Part shown: in pieces, positions 54,465 through 63,011 of the stretch
Layout of the letters: each line of letters opens with the position of its first letter
Numbering within the stretch: position 1 is the stretch's first letter
NCBI GenBank assembly: GCA_028284265.1
Contig: JANQRZ010000008.1
Location: forward strand, 1 to 64,000
Direction: 5' to 3'
DNA: 64,000 nucleotides
Source of the DNA: Rhodothermales bacterium
Lineage (GTDB): Bacteria > Bacteroidota > Rhodothermia > Rhodothermales > JANQRZ01
Notes under the pieces: model-generated
Seen by the model: only the letters and a program-made list of their open reading frames with translations
Told to the model about the DNA's origin: nothing
Databases searched by the model: none
Translations under genes and position numbers: made by a program

Positions 54465-54578
54465 CTGTCATTGCGAGGAGGCCGTAGGCCGACGCGGCAA
54501 TCTCAAAATGAATGAGCCTCTGTTGGGAGATTGGCTGCGCCGAGCCTGCGGGTTGCTTCGCTACGCTCGCAATGACAG
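54465..54578. repeat. dispersed intergenic repeat with perfect 13-bp terminal inverted repeats
   Basis: CTGTCATTGCGAG (54465-54477) and CTCGCAATGACAG (54566-54578) are exact inverted repeats at the two ends of a 114-base element. Inner parts (GCGGCAATCTC and GAGATTGGCTGC) also pair partly. No coding frame crosses it. This terminal sequence is a well-known type in bacterial intergenic repeats. Confidence 0.8.
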
Positions 54579-54592
54579 GCTTCTTTACAGTA

Positions 54593-54715
54593 GGTCATCT
54601 CGACCGAGCGCAGACACATCGTGTCGGAGCGAGTGGAGAGATCTCTTCGGGTACAGTCTCAGCAATCTGGCAATGGTTTCCCCGGAGAGATCCCTCGACT
54701 GCGCTCGGGATGACC
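54593..54715. repeat. second dispersed intergenic repeat, inverted ends GGTCATC/GATGACC
   Basis: GGTCATC (54593-54599) and GATGACC (54709-54715) bound a 123-base segment; near the ends both arms share CGAGCGCAG-type sequence (CTCGACCGAGCGCAG against CTGCGCTCGGGATGACC). It starts 14 bases after the first repeat. Together the two elements fill most of the 315-base gap between the surface protein and the BNR-repeat gene. Confidence 0.7.
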
Positions 54716-54749
54716 AAAGGGGGCAACGGAGCGCGATAGTCTCCGACGA

Positions 54750-57320
54750 TCAGCGCGTCAGCGTGACCGACCGGGTCTGCTGCTTGCCGTCGGCGCTGAG
54801 GCGGACGAGGTAGGTGCCGGTTGCGGCGTCCGCGCCATCCCACGTCACGCGGTGCTCGCCCGTCGGTCGCTCCTCGTCCAGCAGCGTTGCCACGCGGCGG
54901 CCCCGCACGTCAAAGACTTCGAGCGTCACCCGCGCCGGAGCGTCGAGCCGGTAGGTCAGCGCGGTCGATCCAGAGAACGGATTCGGATATGCCGCGTCGA
55001 GCGCGAAGTCGAGCGAGGCCGCTTCGTTTTCCGTCGCCACATCGAGGCCCGACACGTCGAGTCGCCACATCGAGCGGCCGTGCGTTCCGGCAGCGAGGAA
55101 TCGCTCGGTCGGATGGACCTTGAGGTCGTAGACCGACACGGCAGGCAGGCCGGTACCCAACGCGCCCCACGTTTCGCCCCGGTCGAGTGAGACGAACGCG
55201 CCCACGTCCGAGCCGACGTAGATCACGTCCGTGTCTACCGGATCGACGGCGAGGGCGTTGACGGGGGCATCAGGGAGGTTGCCCGTGATGTCGGTCCACG
55301 TCTGCCCGGCGTCGTCTGTGCGGAAGACGTGGGGGACCGGCTCGTACCACTTCAGCCCAGAGAACGTCGCGTAGGCCGTCTCGGGCAGGACCGGGTCGGG
55401 GATGACGCGCGTCACCCAGCGCTCGGGGAGATTCGGCTGCGTCACATCGGTCCACGTATCGTCGCCGTCGGTGGTCACCCATAGCTTGCCATCAGCGGTG
55501 CCTGCCCAGATGATGTCCGAGTTGGCAGGGGAGACGCCGATGGTGCTGACCGTGTTGATGCGCGGCTGCGTCCCGGCGAGGCGCGGCGAGATCCGGGTCC
55601 AGCTCTGCGCGCCGTTCGTCGTGCGGTAGACGTGGTTCGTGCCGTAGTAGAGTGTTAGGTTGTCGTTCGGGTCCATGATGACCGGCGTGGACCAGTTTCT
55701 CGGCTCGCCGAAGTCGATTCCGTCGGTGGCCCCGTTGAAGCTGAACCCGCCGTCCGTCGATTTGCCCAGCCCGCCGTTTTGCGACTCGGCGTAGATGATG
55801 TCGGCGTTGGTAGGGTCGACAATCGTGTAGAACCCGTCGCCGAAGTAGATCACGTCCCAGTCATCGAGTGCGCCGGTGAGGGTGCGGTTGGTGCTGTTGT
55901 CCTGCGTCCCGCCGTAAAGTCGCTCGGGGTTCTGCGCGTCGAGGCCGATCTCGTAGAAGTGGGTGATCGGCAGCCCGTTGATCGGTGTCCAGGTATTGCC
56001 GCCATCGGTTGAGCGGTCGATCCCGCCGTCGTTGCCGCTGAGGACCACGTCGGGGTCGTCGGGCTTGAAGGCCATCGCGTGGTGATCGACGTGGAGCACC
56101 TCGAAGCCGTATTCGGCGTTCCAGCCTCCGCCTTGGCGGCGGATGAGCGGCGTCGAGAGCACGAAAACGTCGTCCGGGTCGTCGGGCGCGACGCGCACTT
56201 GCCCCATCCACCACTCGAACCCGCTCGTGTCGAAACCAATCTGGCCGCCGGGATCGGCGTCGGTCCACGTATCGCCGCCGTCGTCGGAGCGGTAGAGGCC
56301 GACGTAAGACGTGCCGTTGGTGTAGTAGGCGTAGATCGTGTCGGGAACGTCGCGGCAGATCGCAAGCCCGATCCGTCCGATGGGTTGCGAGTCGGGGTTG
56401 GGGAGGCCGTTGGTGGGGCCGAGTTCGTTCCACGTATCGCCACCGTCGGTGGAGCGCCACAGGCCGCTCGTCGGGCCGCTGAGGTCGCTCCCGGTGGGGC
56501 GGCGGATGCGGCTCCAAGACGAGGCAAACAACACGTCGGGGTTGTCGGGCCGCATCTCAAGGTCGATCACCGCCGTCGAGTCCGAGAGAAAGAGCACGCG
56601 CTCCCAGTTCGCGCCGCCGTCCTCGGTGCGGAAGACGCCGCGCTGCTCGTTCTTGCCGAAGTAGGCTCCGAGCGCTGCGACGAACACCCGGTCGGGGTCG
56701 GTCGGGTCAATGCGGATGCGGCCAATCGAGTAGCTCTCTTCGAGGCCGAGGAAGTCCCACGTTGCCCCCGCGTCGGTCGTACGATAGATGCCGCCGCCCG
56801 CGAAGTTGTTGTGGCTCCCGTTCGCCTCGCCGGTCCCGACCCACACCGTGTTCGGGTCGGTCGGATGAACCGCCACGTCGCCGACCGTGAGGACGGCCTG
56901 GTCGTCGAAGATCGGTGCCCAGGTGAAGCCTGCGTCCTCGGAGCGGAAAACGCCGCCGGTCGCGGGCGAAGCGTAGACGATGTCCGGCTCACTTGGCGCA
57001 AACTCGATGTCGGAGATCCGCCCGCCGACGTTGGTCGGCCCGGCCTGCTCCCACGCCCCGAACGGGCCGCCGCGTGCCGCCTCGGCGCGGAGCACCTGCG
57101 CGTCGGCGAGGGCCTCGCGCATCGCGGCGGGATCGGCCTGCCAGACGGGGAAGAGGCGCTGGTCTGCCTCCCATTCGGCAGGCCGCATGTCCGGTCCGGG
57201 AACGTCTTCGGCCTCGGGCGTCGTCGGGTGCGTGGTGTTCGCGAAGCGCGGCCAGAGCCACACCGCAGCGGTGAGGAAGAGGAGGGCTGCGGGGAGGGCG
57301 ACGAGGACGCGAGACGACAT
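54750..57320 (-). CDS. BNR/sortilin-like beta-propeller surface protein with T9SS sorting domain
   Basis: The 856-residue protein has an N-terminal hydrophobic signal (LVALPAALLFLTAAVWLW), a run of Asp-box/BNR repeats (STDGGDTW, SEDAGFTW, TTDAGATW, RTDDAGQTW and others) that build a large beta-propeller, and a T9SS type A tail (AYPNPFSG, VFDVRGRRVATLLD, GTYLVRLSADG). Several repeats carry PTDPN-like turns typical of sortilin-type glycosyl hydrolase-like proteins. The likely location is the cell surface. Ligand unknown. Confidence 0.9.
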   Translation of the reverse strand: MSSRVLVALPAALLFLTAAVWLWPRFANTTHPTTPEAEDVPGPDMRPAEWEADQRLFPVWQADPAAMREALADAQVLRAEAARGGPFGAWEQAGPTNVGGRISDIEFAPSEPDIVYASPATGGVFRSEDAGFTWAPIFDDQAVLTVGDVAVHPTDPNTVWVGTGEANGSHNNFAGGGIYRTTDAGATWDFLGLEESYSIGRIRIDPTDPDRVFVAALGAYFGKNEQRGVFRTEDGGANWERVLFLSDSTAVIDLEMRPDNPDVLFASSWSRIRRPTGSDLSGPTSGLWRSTDGGDTWNELGPTNGLPNPDSQPIGRIGLAICRDVPDTIYAYYTNGTSYVGLYRSDDGGDTWTDADPGGQIGFDTSGFEWWMGQVRVAPDDPDDVFVLSTPLIRRQGGGWNAEYGFEVLHVDHHAMAFKPDDPDVVLSGNDGGIDRSTDGGNTWTPINGLPITHFYEIGLDAQNPERLYGGTQDNSTNRTLTGALDDWDVIYFGDGFYTIVDPTNADIIYAESQNGGLGKSTDGGFSFNGATDGIDFGEPRNWSTPVIMDPNDNLTLYYGTNHVYRTTNGAQSWTRISPRLAGTQPRINTVSTIGVSPANSDIIWAGTADGKLWVTTDGDDTWTDVTQPNLPERWVTRVIPDPVLPETAYATFSGLKWYEPVPHVFRTDDAGQTWTDITGNLPDAPVNALAVDPVDTDVIYVGSDVGAFVSLDRGETWGALGTGLPAVSVYDLKVHPTERFLAAGTHGRSMWRLDVSGLDVATENEAASLDFALDAAYPNPFSGSTALTYRLDAPARVTLEVFDVRGRRVATLLDEERPTGEHRVTWDGADAATGTYLVRLSADGKQQTRSVTLTR

Positions 57321-57396
57321 AGCAGAACGTGCAAAGCAGAAGACGGGATGGCTAGATACGAACCGAACCCGGTCCGATCAAGGCCTGTCTACATCT

Positions 57397-58392
57397 CTAT
57401 TCTGCCGCCTCAACAAGTCGCCGGGCGACGGTCGTGTGGAAGACGGGTTGCCGTCGCTCCATCACGGTCAGGAGCAGGCCCTCGTTCTCCAGTTCGATCA
57501 GCGTTTCGCCGAGCAGTGAGAGCATCCGCGAGGGGTAGGACTGCGAGGTTTTTCGGTAGAACGCATCTAGCTCGGCGGCAAACTCGCTTGTGAGGTAGGG
57601 ATAGGCAGGCTCCCACAGTTCCGCTGCCGGGTCGCCTGCGTAGCGGTAGCGCCGGAACTGGATGTCGAAGGTGGTCCCGAACTCGTGGCTGGAGGTCGTG
57701 CGCGAGGCGTTGACGTTGACGCGGCGGAGCGCGGCCTGGTCCTCCTGCGTCCGCAGCACCGACGAGATATAGAACTTGTACGGCGGCAGGCCATACCCCG
57801 CCAGCCTCGCCTGAAACCGCACGCCGATAGAGTCGAGCACTGCTGCTGCTGAGGGCGTGACATACGGCACCGAGTAGGTCAGCCTGCCGACCCAGTAGTA
57901 GGGGCTATCCCCGAGCCGAACCAGCCCGGCCTCGGCGGCTTCGTCGAGCACATCATCGCGCTTCTCGACCGAGGCGACGCCCAGCCGCTGCGCCATCTCG
58001 ACATGCACCGCGTTGCGCGAGCGCCGGAGCAGGCGGCGCTGCTGGTCCGAGAGCAGCGGCACTTTGAGATACTGCGCCTCCCGCTCTTCGATAAACGTCG
58101 CCAGCCGCGCCCGCTCCGCCTCAACAATATGCCGCCGCTCCTCGGCTTTCTTGATCGCATAACTCGTCGCGGCAAGCGCACCGAGCAGAACCAAGATGAG
58201 GCCGAGCGGAATAAGGACTCGCTTCTTCCGGTAGACAGGGCGCGGCTTTCTTGGCTGGAGTGAAGGCCTAGTAATGCGGCGCGAGGACGGCTTCAGCTTG
58301 CGTTGTGCGGAGGGCTTGTACGGGTGGCCGATCAGGTCGGGCACGGGCGGGAGGGCGGTTCGGCGGGGGAGGACAGGCGGGTGGTCAATCAC
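57397..58392 (-). CDS. DUF5715 family protein, VanY-like motif (upstream paralog)
   Basis: The 331-residue protein has a basic, Pro-rich N-terminus, one membrane helix (about residues 55-80) and a C-terminal domain with SVLRTQEDQAALRRVNVNAS followed by SSHEFGTTFDIQF. SxHxxGxAxDI is the zinc-peptidase signature of VanY/M15; the pattern SSHEFGTTFDI matches the metal His and Asp with Thr-Thr in the middle. It could be a D,D-carboxypeptidase-like enzyme acting on peptidoglycan, anchored in the inner membrane. The next gene upstream is a paralog 10 bases away. Confidence 0.8.
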   Translation of the reverse strand: MIDHPPVLPRRTALPPVPDLIGHPYKPSAQRKLKPSSRRITRPSLQPRKPRPVYRKKRVLIPLGLILVLLGALAATSYAIKKAEERRHIVEAERARLATFIEEREAQYLKVPLLSDQQRRLLRRSRNAVHVEMAQRLGVASVEKRDDVLDEAAEAGLVRLGDSPYYWVGRLTYSVPYVTPSAAAVLDSIGVRFQARLAGYGLPPYKFYISSVLRTQEDQAALRRVNVNASRTTSSHEFGTTFDIQFRRYRYAGDPAAELWEPAYPYLTSEFAAELDAFYRKTSQSYPSRMLSLLGETLIELENEGLLLTVMERRQPVFHTTVARRLVEAAE

Positions 58393-58402
58393 GCACTGCC
58401 CA

Positions 58403-59251
58403 TCATCCTACCGGGTTCCAGAGCGTGATATGAAAGACGGGCTGGCGCGACTCCAAGAGCACCACCACCTTGCGCTCCTCCTGCATCTCCAACAGCACGC
58501 GGCCCATCAGTCCGGCGAGGTGTTCCCAGTAGCCTTGCGCGAGGGCGTTGTACTGCATATGCAGCAGGTCGGTGAGTGGGGCGTCGAGGTCAGGTAGGGC
58601 CGCCGACGGCAGCCGGTCCTCGGCACGAGGGACGTACTGGTACTTCGTGTAGACGATGTCTACCGTCGTGCCGAACTCATGACTGGAGCGCCCGGTCGTG
58701 GCATTGGCATTGATCTGCGCGAGGGCTGCCTGACTCGTTGCTGTCCGCGTCACCGATGAGATCGTGTACCTCAAGGGTGGCAGCCCGCTCTTGCGGAGCT
58801 CCGCCTGAAATCGTTGCCCAATCTCGGCGAGGAGGTCGGCGGTCTGCGGGGTGATAAATGGCGACGAGTGCTCTAGCACCTTGACGGTGTAGAACTCATT
58901 GTCGGCCAGTGGGACGAGGCGGCCCGCGCCGAGATGGCTCCGCAAGTCGGACTCTCCCCGAACCGGTGGGACACCAAGTGCTCGCCCGCGCTCCAAGTGC
59001 AGGCGGTAGGGGAGGCGGCGCAGGGCTGCTTCCTCATCCGACTGCGGCATCCGTATGCGCTCCAGTCCGGCTTGCTTCGCCCGTACCGAGTCGGTCAGCG
59101 CTTCGATCGTCTGAAGCACGGATGCTTCGAGAGACGGGCCTGCTGCCTCTTCGGTGGATGCGGTCGCGTCAGGCTCCACAAAGCGCGCCGTGCCGAAGCC
59201 GATGGCCGCAGCGATGAGGGCGGTGAGAACGAAGGCGAGGGCGCGGGGCAC
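58403..59251 (-). CDS. DUF5715 family protein, VanY-like motif (second paralog)
   Basis: The 282-residue protein has an N-terminal hydrophobic segment (ALAFVLTALIAAAIGFGTARF) and a C-terminal domain with SVTRTATSQAALAQINANATTGRSSHEFGTTVDIVY, the same SSHEFGTT-DI motif as its downstream neighbour. It lacks the basic N-terminal extension of that paralog. Ten bases separate the genes, so they are an operon formed by tandem duplication. Confidence 0.8.
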   Translation of the reverse strand: MPRALAFVLTALIAAAIGFGTARFVEPDATASTEEAAGPSLEASVLQTIEALTDSVRAKQAGLERIRMPQSDEEAALRRLPYRLHLERGRALGVPPVRGESDLRSHLGAGRLVPLADNEFYTVKVLEHSSPFITPQTADLLAEIGQRFQAELRKSGLPPLRYTISSVTRTATSQAALAQINANATTGRSSHEFGTTVDIVYTKYQYVPRAEDRLPSAALPDLDAPLTDLLHMQYNALAQGYWEHLAGLMGRVLLEMQEERKVVVLLESRQPVFHITLWNPVG

Positions 59252-59285
59252 GGATTCGCAGGGGAGAATGAAGAGGGTTGAGGGG

Positions 59286-59330
59286 GGCGGCTACGATTCG
59301 TCGGCGGCTACGATTCGTCGGCGGCTACGA
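59286..59330. repeat. 17-bp tandem repeat across the superoxide dismutase stop codon
   Basis: GGCGGCTACGATTCGTC is present twice in a row (59286-59302 and 59303-59319), followed by an 11-base partial copy. The stop codon of the sodC gene (59308-59310, TAG on the minus strand) lies in the second unit. Because 17 is not a multiple of three, each unit offers a different frame, and a copy change could alter the C-terminus. Confidence 0.85.
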
Positions 59331-59907
59331 TGACGCCGCAGGCGATACGATTGCCCGCGTCGCCGGTCGGCTGCGAGGTGTAGTCGTCCTGCCCGGCGTG
59401 GACAATCACGCCGCGCCCGATGATCGACGCGGGGCCGCTCATCTGGAGGACCGTGTCGATGCGCTCATAGCGGCCTGCCCCGTCGTCATCGCCTTCGATG
59501 TTGCCGAGGTCTCCAGCGTGGCGCTGCCCGGCCGGGTCATTCGGCGCACCGTGCGGTGAACCGTCGGGCGCGAAGTGTCCACCAGCAGAGGAGCCGTCGG
59601 GCGCGCTGCAGTCGCCGGTCTCGTGGATGTGCAGCCCGTGCGGCCCTTCGCCGAGGCCACGCATCTCCGCAACGACCCGGACGCCGCCCTCGACAGCGGT
59701 GAAGGTGACTCGCCCGCTCGTGGTGTTGCCCTCGGTCGGGTTGAGCACCGCGACAGCCTCATCGGCGCTGATCCCATCGGCTATGCCGACGGGTGTCTCC
59801 ACGGTGTCAGGTTCGACGATGTCAGGCGGTTCGACGGGGTCCGGTTCGGTAGCGCAGGCAGCGAATAGGAGAAGCGGGGCAAGCAGGACGAGTGAGCGAG
59901 GCGACAT
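59308..59907 (-). CDS. sodC: Cu/Zn superoxide dismutase lipoprotein
   Basis: The 199-residue protein has a lipobox (APLLLFAAC, lipidated Cys about residue 18) and a SodC domain: GLHIHETGDCS (copper His pair), GGHFAPDGSPHG and HAGDLGNI (zinc and copper ligands), GRGVIVHAGQDDY and GNRIACGVI with the disulfide Cys. It removes superoxide in the periplasm or at the outer face. ATG 59907 gives the lipoprotein signal; the frame is open further upstream but not coding-like. A 95-base gap leads to a divergent ABC gene. Confidence 0.93.
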   Translation of the reverse strand: MSPRSLVLLAPLLLFAACATEPDPVEPPDIVEPDTVETPVGIADGISADEAVAVLNPTEGNTTSGRVTFTAVEGGVRVVAEMRGLGEGPHGLHIHETGDCSAPDGSSAGGHFAPDGSPHGAPNDPAGQRHAGDLGNIEGDDDGAGRYERIDTVLQMSGPASIIGRGVIVHAGQDDYTSQPTGDAGNRIACGVIVAADES

Positions 59908-60002
59908 GGCGGATAGGGAGATGGGTGGGAGGGCAAGGTAGGGCATCGGGGCAAGCGCTATTTTATCGCTGACCGCACCCAAACCGTTCCGCCCTGTCGC
60001 CC

Positions 60003-60632
60003 ATGCTTGCCGCGCCGCGCCTCGAAGCCGAAGGCCTCCACCAGCGTTTCGGTCGGCGTGTCCTCTTCCGGGGGCTAGAGTTTGCGCTCGGGGCGGGCGA
60101 CTCGCTCGCCATCACGGGTCGGAACGGGGCGGGCAAATCGACCTTGCTTCAGATTGTCGCCGGGGTTCTTACACCCACGCAAGGCGCGGTCCGGTTGTGG
60201 CTGAACGAGGAGGCCGTCGAGCAGGAAGATCGTTCGCTGCGCGTCGGTCTCGTTGCGCCCTATCTCCAACTCTACAATGCTTTCAGCGCCGAGGAGAATC
60301 TCGCCTTTCTCGCGCAGGCTCGCAGGCTCCCTGCTGCGGCGGCTCGGATCGCCGCTGTGCTCGATCGTGTCGGTCTCGGTGGACGTGGCAGTGATCTCGT
60401 TGGAACCTACTCGTCCGGTATGAAGCAGCGTGCCCGGTTTGCCGCGGCGCTTCTTGCCGAGCCGTCCGTGCTGCTGCTCGATGAGCCGACCTCGAACCTA
60501 GACGAGGCCGGGCGTTCGTTCGTGGAGACGCTGGCCGAGGCTCACTGCGAGGCCGGTGGCATCCTGCTTGTCGCCACAAACATCGAGTCGGAGGTAGCAC
60601 TGTGCGACCGGGCGCTCGGGATTGAAAACTGA
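60003..60632 (+). CDS. ABC transporter ATP-binding protein
   Basis: A 209-residue ATPase with Walker A GRNGAGKST, signature YSSGMKQR and Walker B LLLDEPTSNLDE followed by the H-loop region (LLVATNIESE, lacking the usual His). The short length and NGAGKST/SSGMKQR combination recall CcmA-like heme exporters or multidrug ATPases, but no permease is next to it. It stands alone between divergent sodC and convergent tonB. Confidence 0.9.
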   Translation: MLAAPRLEAEGLHQRFGRRVLFRGLEFALGAGDSLAITGRNGAGKSTLLQIVAGVLTPTQGAVRLWLNEEAVEQEDRSLRVGLVAPYLQLYNAFSAEENLAFLAQARRLPAAAARIAAVLDRVGLGGRGSDLVGTYSSGMKQRARFAAALLAEPSVLLLDEPTSNLDEAGRSFVETLAEAHCEAGGILLVATNIESEVALCDRALGIEN

Positions 60633-60633
60633 A

Positions 60634-60667
60634 AGCGCCCCGACCGCGGTGAGGCAGTCGGGGCGCT
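60634..60667. terminator. bidirectional terminator hairpin
   Basis: An exact 11-bp stem, AGCGCCCCGAC pairing with GTCGGGGCGCT, with a 12-base loop lies between the convergent ends of the ABC gene (60632, plus) and the TonB gene (60688, minus). No strong T-tract follows on the plus strand; AAA precedes it, giving T residues on the minus strand side. Confidence 0.75.
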
Positions 60668-60687
60668 AAGGTCTGGCGAGAACGAGT

Positions 60688-61353
60688 CTAGCGCAGGCGG
60701 AACTTGACGGGGAGCGAGAAGCGGACCTTGACCGGCTGACCGCGCTGGCGGCCCGGCTTGAACTTCGCCTCGCGCACCGCGCGCAGCGCCTCGGCGCAGG
60801 TGTTGCCACCGGGGTCGCGCACGCACACCGGGTCGTTGACGTTGCCCTGCTCGTCCACCACGAACTGCACGAAGACCGTGCCCTCGATTCCGGCGCGGCG
60901 GGCGAGTTCAGGGTACTGAATCCGCGACTGCAAGCCTTCGAGGCCACCGATCAATTCCGGCGGGTTCTCGACGATCACGAAAATCTCAGGCTCGGTTGGC
61001 TCCGGCTCGTCTTCAGCGGGCGGGGGCGGGGGCGGGAGGTCCGTCGGCGCGTCGTTCAGGTCGAGGTCCATGTCGAGGTCGAGGTCGATCTCCTCGGTCA
61101 CGTCCTCATCGGGGACTTCGACGGGGGCCGGTGGCTTCGGCGGGGGCGGCGGCTTCTCCTGCTGCTGCGTCTGCTCGATTTCTTCGACCTGCACGATCTC
61201 CTGCTGCTCCTCAACGATCTGGAAGTCCTGCGCCGTCTGGAAGTGGACCGTAAACAGGCCGAGGAGGATGAGCAGCGAGGCCGCAAGGCCAAGCTGGACG
61301 AAGATCATGTACCGTTTTTTGAGGTCGGCTTCGTCGGTTTTGCGGACGGGCAT
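60688..61353 (-). CDS. energy transducer TonB (copy A)
   Basis: The 221-residue protein has an N-terminal membrane helix (about residues 14-36), a Pro/Glu-rich periplasmic linker (PPPPKPPAPVEVPDEDV) and a C-terminal TonB domain with the YPELARRAGIEGTVFVQFVVDEQG and VREAKFKPGRQRGQPVKV motifs. It couples the proton gradient to outer-membrane receptors. No exbB or exbD is nearby. The C-terminal ~75 residues are nearly identical to copy C. Confidence 0.93.
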   Translation of the reverse strand: MPVRKTDEADLKKRYMIFVQLGLAASLLILLGLFTVHFQTAQDFQIVEEQQEIVQVEEIEQTQQQEKPPPPPKPPAPVEVPDEDVTEEIDLDLDMDLDLNDAPTDLPPPPPPAEDEPEPTEPEIFVIVENPPELIGGLEGLQSRIQYPELARRAGIEGTVFVQFVVDEQGNVNDPVCVRDPGGNTCAEALRAVREAKFKPGRQRGQPVKVRFSLPVKFRLR

Positions 61354-61500
61354 GGGATCAAGGGTTCGTGAGCGACAACGGACAATATAAACGTTGGAGG
61401 CGTTGCGTCTAGTGCTTGGTCCAACGAAATCGGTGCGGCAGGGTTCACGAGCCGCTCGATTTCACAATGGACCGAGCGAGAGCGATAAAGTTGCTCCCCT

Positions 61501-62175
61501 TCATCGCAGGCGGAACTTGATCGGGAGCGAGAAGCGGACCTTGACAGGCCTGCCACGCTGGCGTCCCGGCTCAAATTTCGCATCACGCACCGCACGCAGC
61601 GCTTCCTCACAGGTCCCACCACCGGGGTCGCGGACGCACACCGGGTCGTTGACGTTGCCCTGCTCATCGACCACGAACTGCACGAAGACCGTACCCTGAA
61701 TCTCCGCCATGCGTGCCAGCTCGGGATATTCGATGCGTGCCTGCAGTGCTTCCAGCCCGCCGACCAGCTCGGGCGGTTGCTCCACGACAACGAAAATTTC
61801 TGGCTCCACTTCTCGGGGCGTTTCAGGTTCGGCAGCAGGTGGTGGGGGTGGGAGCGACGGCGGGGCGACAGACTCGCTTAGGTCGAGGTCCATGTCGAAG
61901 TCGAGCACAATGTCTTCCACGATGGCCTCATTCGCCACTTCGATGGGGGCCGGTGCCTTGGGAGGCGGAGGAGGCTTCTCGGCTTGATGTGTCTGTTCTA
62001 CCTCTTCCACCAAGACCACCTCTTGCTGCGTTTCGACAATCTCCAACTCTCCTGTACTATCCATCGGTACAGAGAATAGTAAGATGATCGTGGTGAGAGA
62101 GAGGGCGAGTCCGATCTCAAAAAACACTGGATAGCGTCGGCGCAGGTCCGTCGCGCTGTTCTTGAGTTGGGGCAT
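61501..62175 (-). CDS. energy transducer TonB (copy B)
   Basis: The 224-residue TonB protein has an N-terminal membrane helix (about 16-38), an acidic/proline-rich linker with PPPPPAAEPETPREVEPE, and the C-terminal YPELARMAEIQGTVFVQFVV domain. It is about as similar to A as a typical paralog but differs at several C-terminal positions (MAEIQ, GGGTCEEAL, DAKFEPGRQRGRP). It lies 147 bases upstream of copy A, in the same direction. Confidence 0.93.
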   Translation of the reverse strand: MPQLKNSATDLRRRYPVFFEIGLALSLTTIILLFSVPMDSTGELEIVETQQEVVLVEEVEQTHQAEKPPPPPKAPAPIEVANEAIVEDIVLDFDMDLDLSESVAPPSLPPPPPAAEPETPREVEPEIFVVVEQPPELVGGLEALQARIEYPELARMAEIQGTVFVQFVVDEQGNVNDPVCVRDPGGGTCEEALRAVRDAKFEPGRQRGRPVKVRFSLPIKFRLR

Positions 62176-62297
62176 GGCTAGGGAGGTGGGTGAGACTCCT
62201 TCTAACCAACAGCTAACCTCATAAACGGCGTGTAATGATAAAACGTGTACATGCTGTACGCTTGAGCCTAGTCTAGGTGTAAGGATCTCCCGTACAC

Positions 62298-62948
62298 TTA
62301 GCGGAGGCGGAACTTGACGGGGAGCGAGAAGCGGACCTTGACCGGCTGACCGCGCTGGCGGCCCGGCTTGAACTTCGCCTCACGCACCGCGCGCAGCGCC
62401 TCAGCGCAGGTGTTGCCGCCGGGGTCGCGCACGCACACCGGGTCGTTGACGTTGCCCTGCTCATCGACCACGAACTGCACGAAGACCGTGCCCTCAATTT
62501 CCGCGCGCAGAGCCATCTCGGGATAGCGGATGCGCGATTGCAGACCTTCGAGACCGCCGATCAATTCCGGTTGTTGTTCGACGATAGGGAAGATTTCTCG
62601 CTCGTCTGGAGACTGAGGTGGATCGACAGGTGGAGCAGGCGGTGGCGGAATGATGGTTGGTTCGGTGAGAAGGTCGCCAAGCTCGGGGAGGTGGACAACA
62701 TCATCAACTTCAGTTTCCGCTACCTCGATAGGAGCAGGTGGTTTGGGCGGTGGGGGCGGTTCAGGGTGTTGCACTGTGACATCGATCTCGATGGACGGCA
62801 CGAACTCTTGGTCAGTGGTGATGACTGTCACATCCTCGCCGAAGCGAAGCGGAATGGAGAAGGCGGTGACGCCGAGGGCGAGGGCCAGCAGCAGGCTGAC
62901 TTGGAGCAGGAGCGGATAGCGGCGGCGGAGCGCGGTCTGTTCGGACAT
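62298..62948 (-). CDS. energy transducer TonB (copy C)
   Basis: The 216-residue TonB protein begins MSEQTALRRRYPLLLQ; an in-frame upstream ATG at 63005 gives only a Cys-rich stretch and is not preferred. It has a membrane helix (about 15-36), a PPP-rich linker and a C-terminal domain (YPEMALRAEIEGTVFVQFVVDEQG) whose last ~60 residues match copy A almost exactly. A 122-base gap to copy B and 63 bases to VanZ contain nothing I recognise. Confidence 0.92.
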   Translation of the reverse strand: MSEQTALRRRYPLLLQVSLLLALALGVTAFSIPLRFGEDVTVITTDQEFVPSIEIDVTVQHPEPPPPPKPPAPIEVAETEVDDVVHLPELGDLLTEPTIIPPPPAPPVDPPQSPDEREIFPIVEQQPELIGGLEGLQSRIRYPEMALRAEIEGTVFVQFVVDEQGNVNDPVCVRDPGGNTCAEALRAVREAKFKPGRQRGQPVKVRFSLPVKFRLR

Positions 62949-63011
62949 GGGAGCGCAGGGTTGGGTGGCCGGATTGCATCTATCCAGACACGGGCACCCT
63001 GCCATCGTTGC

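Noticed and set aside
60003-60632. CcmA, the heme exporter ATPase, for the lone ABC gene
   Set aside because: Length and motifs are compatible, but there is no CcmB/CcmC or other cytochrome maturation gene next to it, so only a general call is made.
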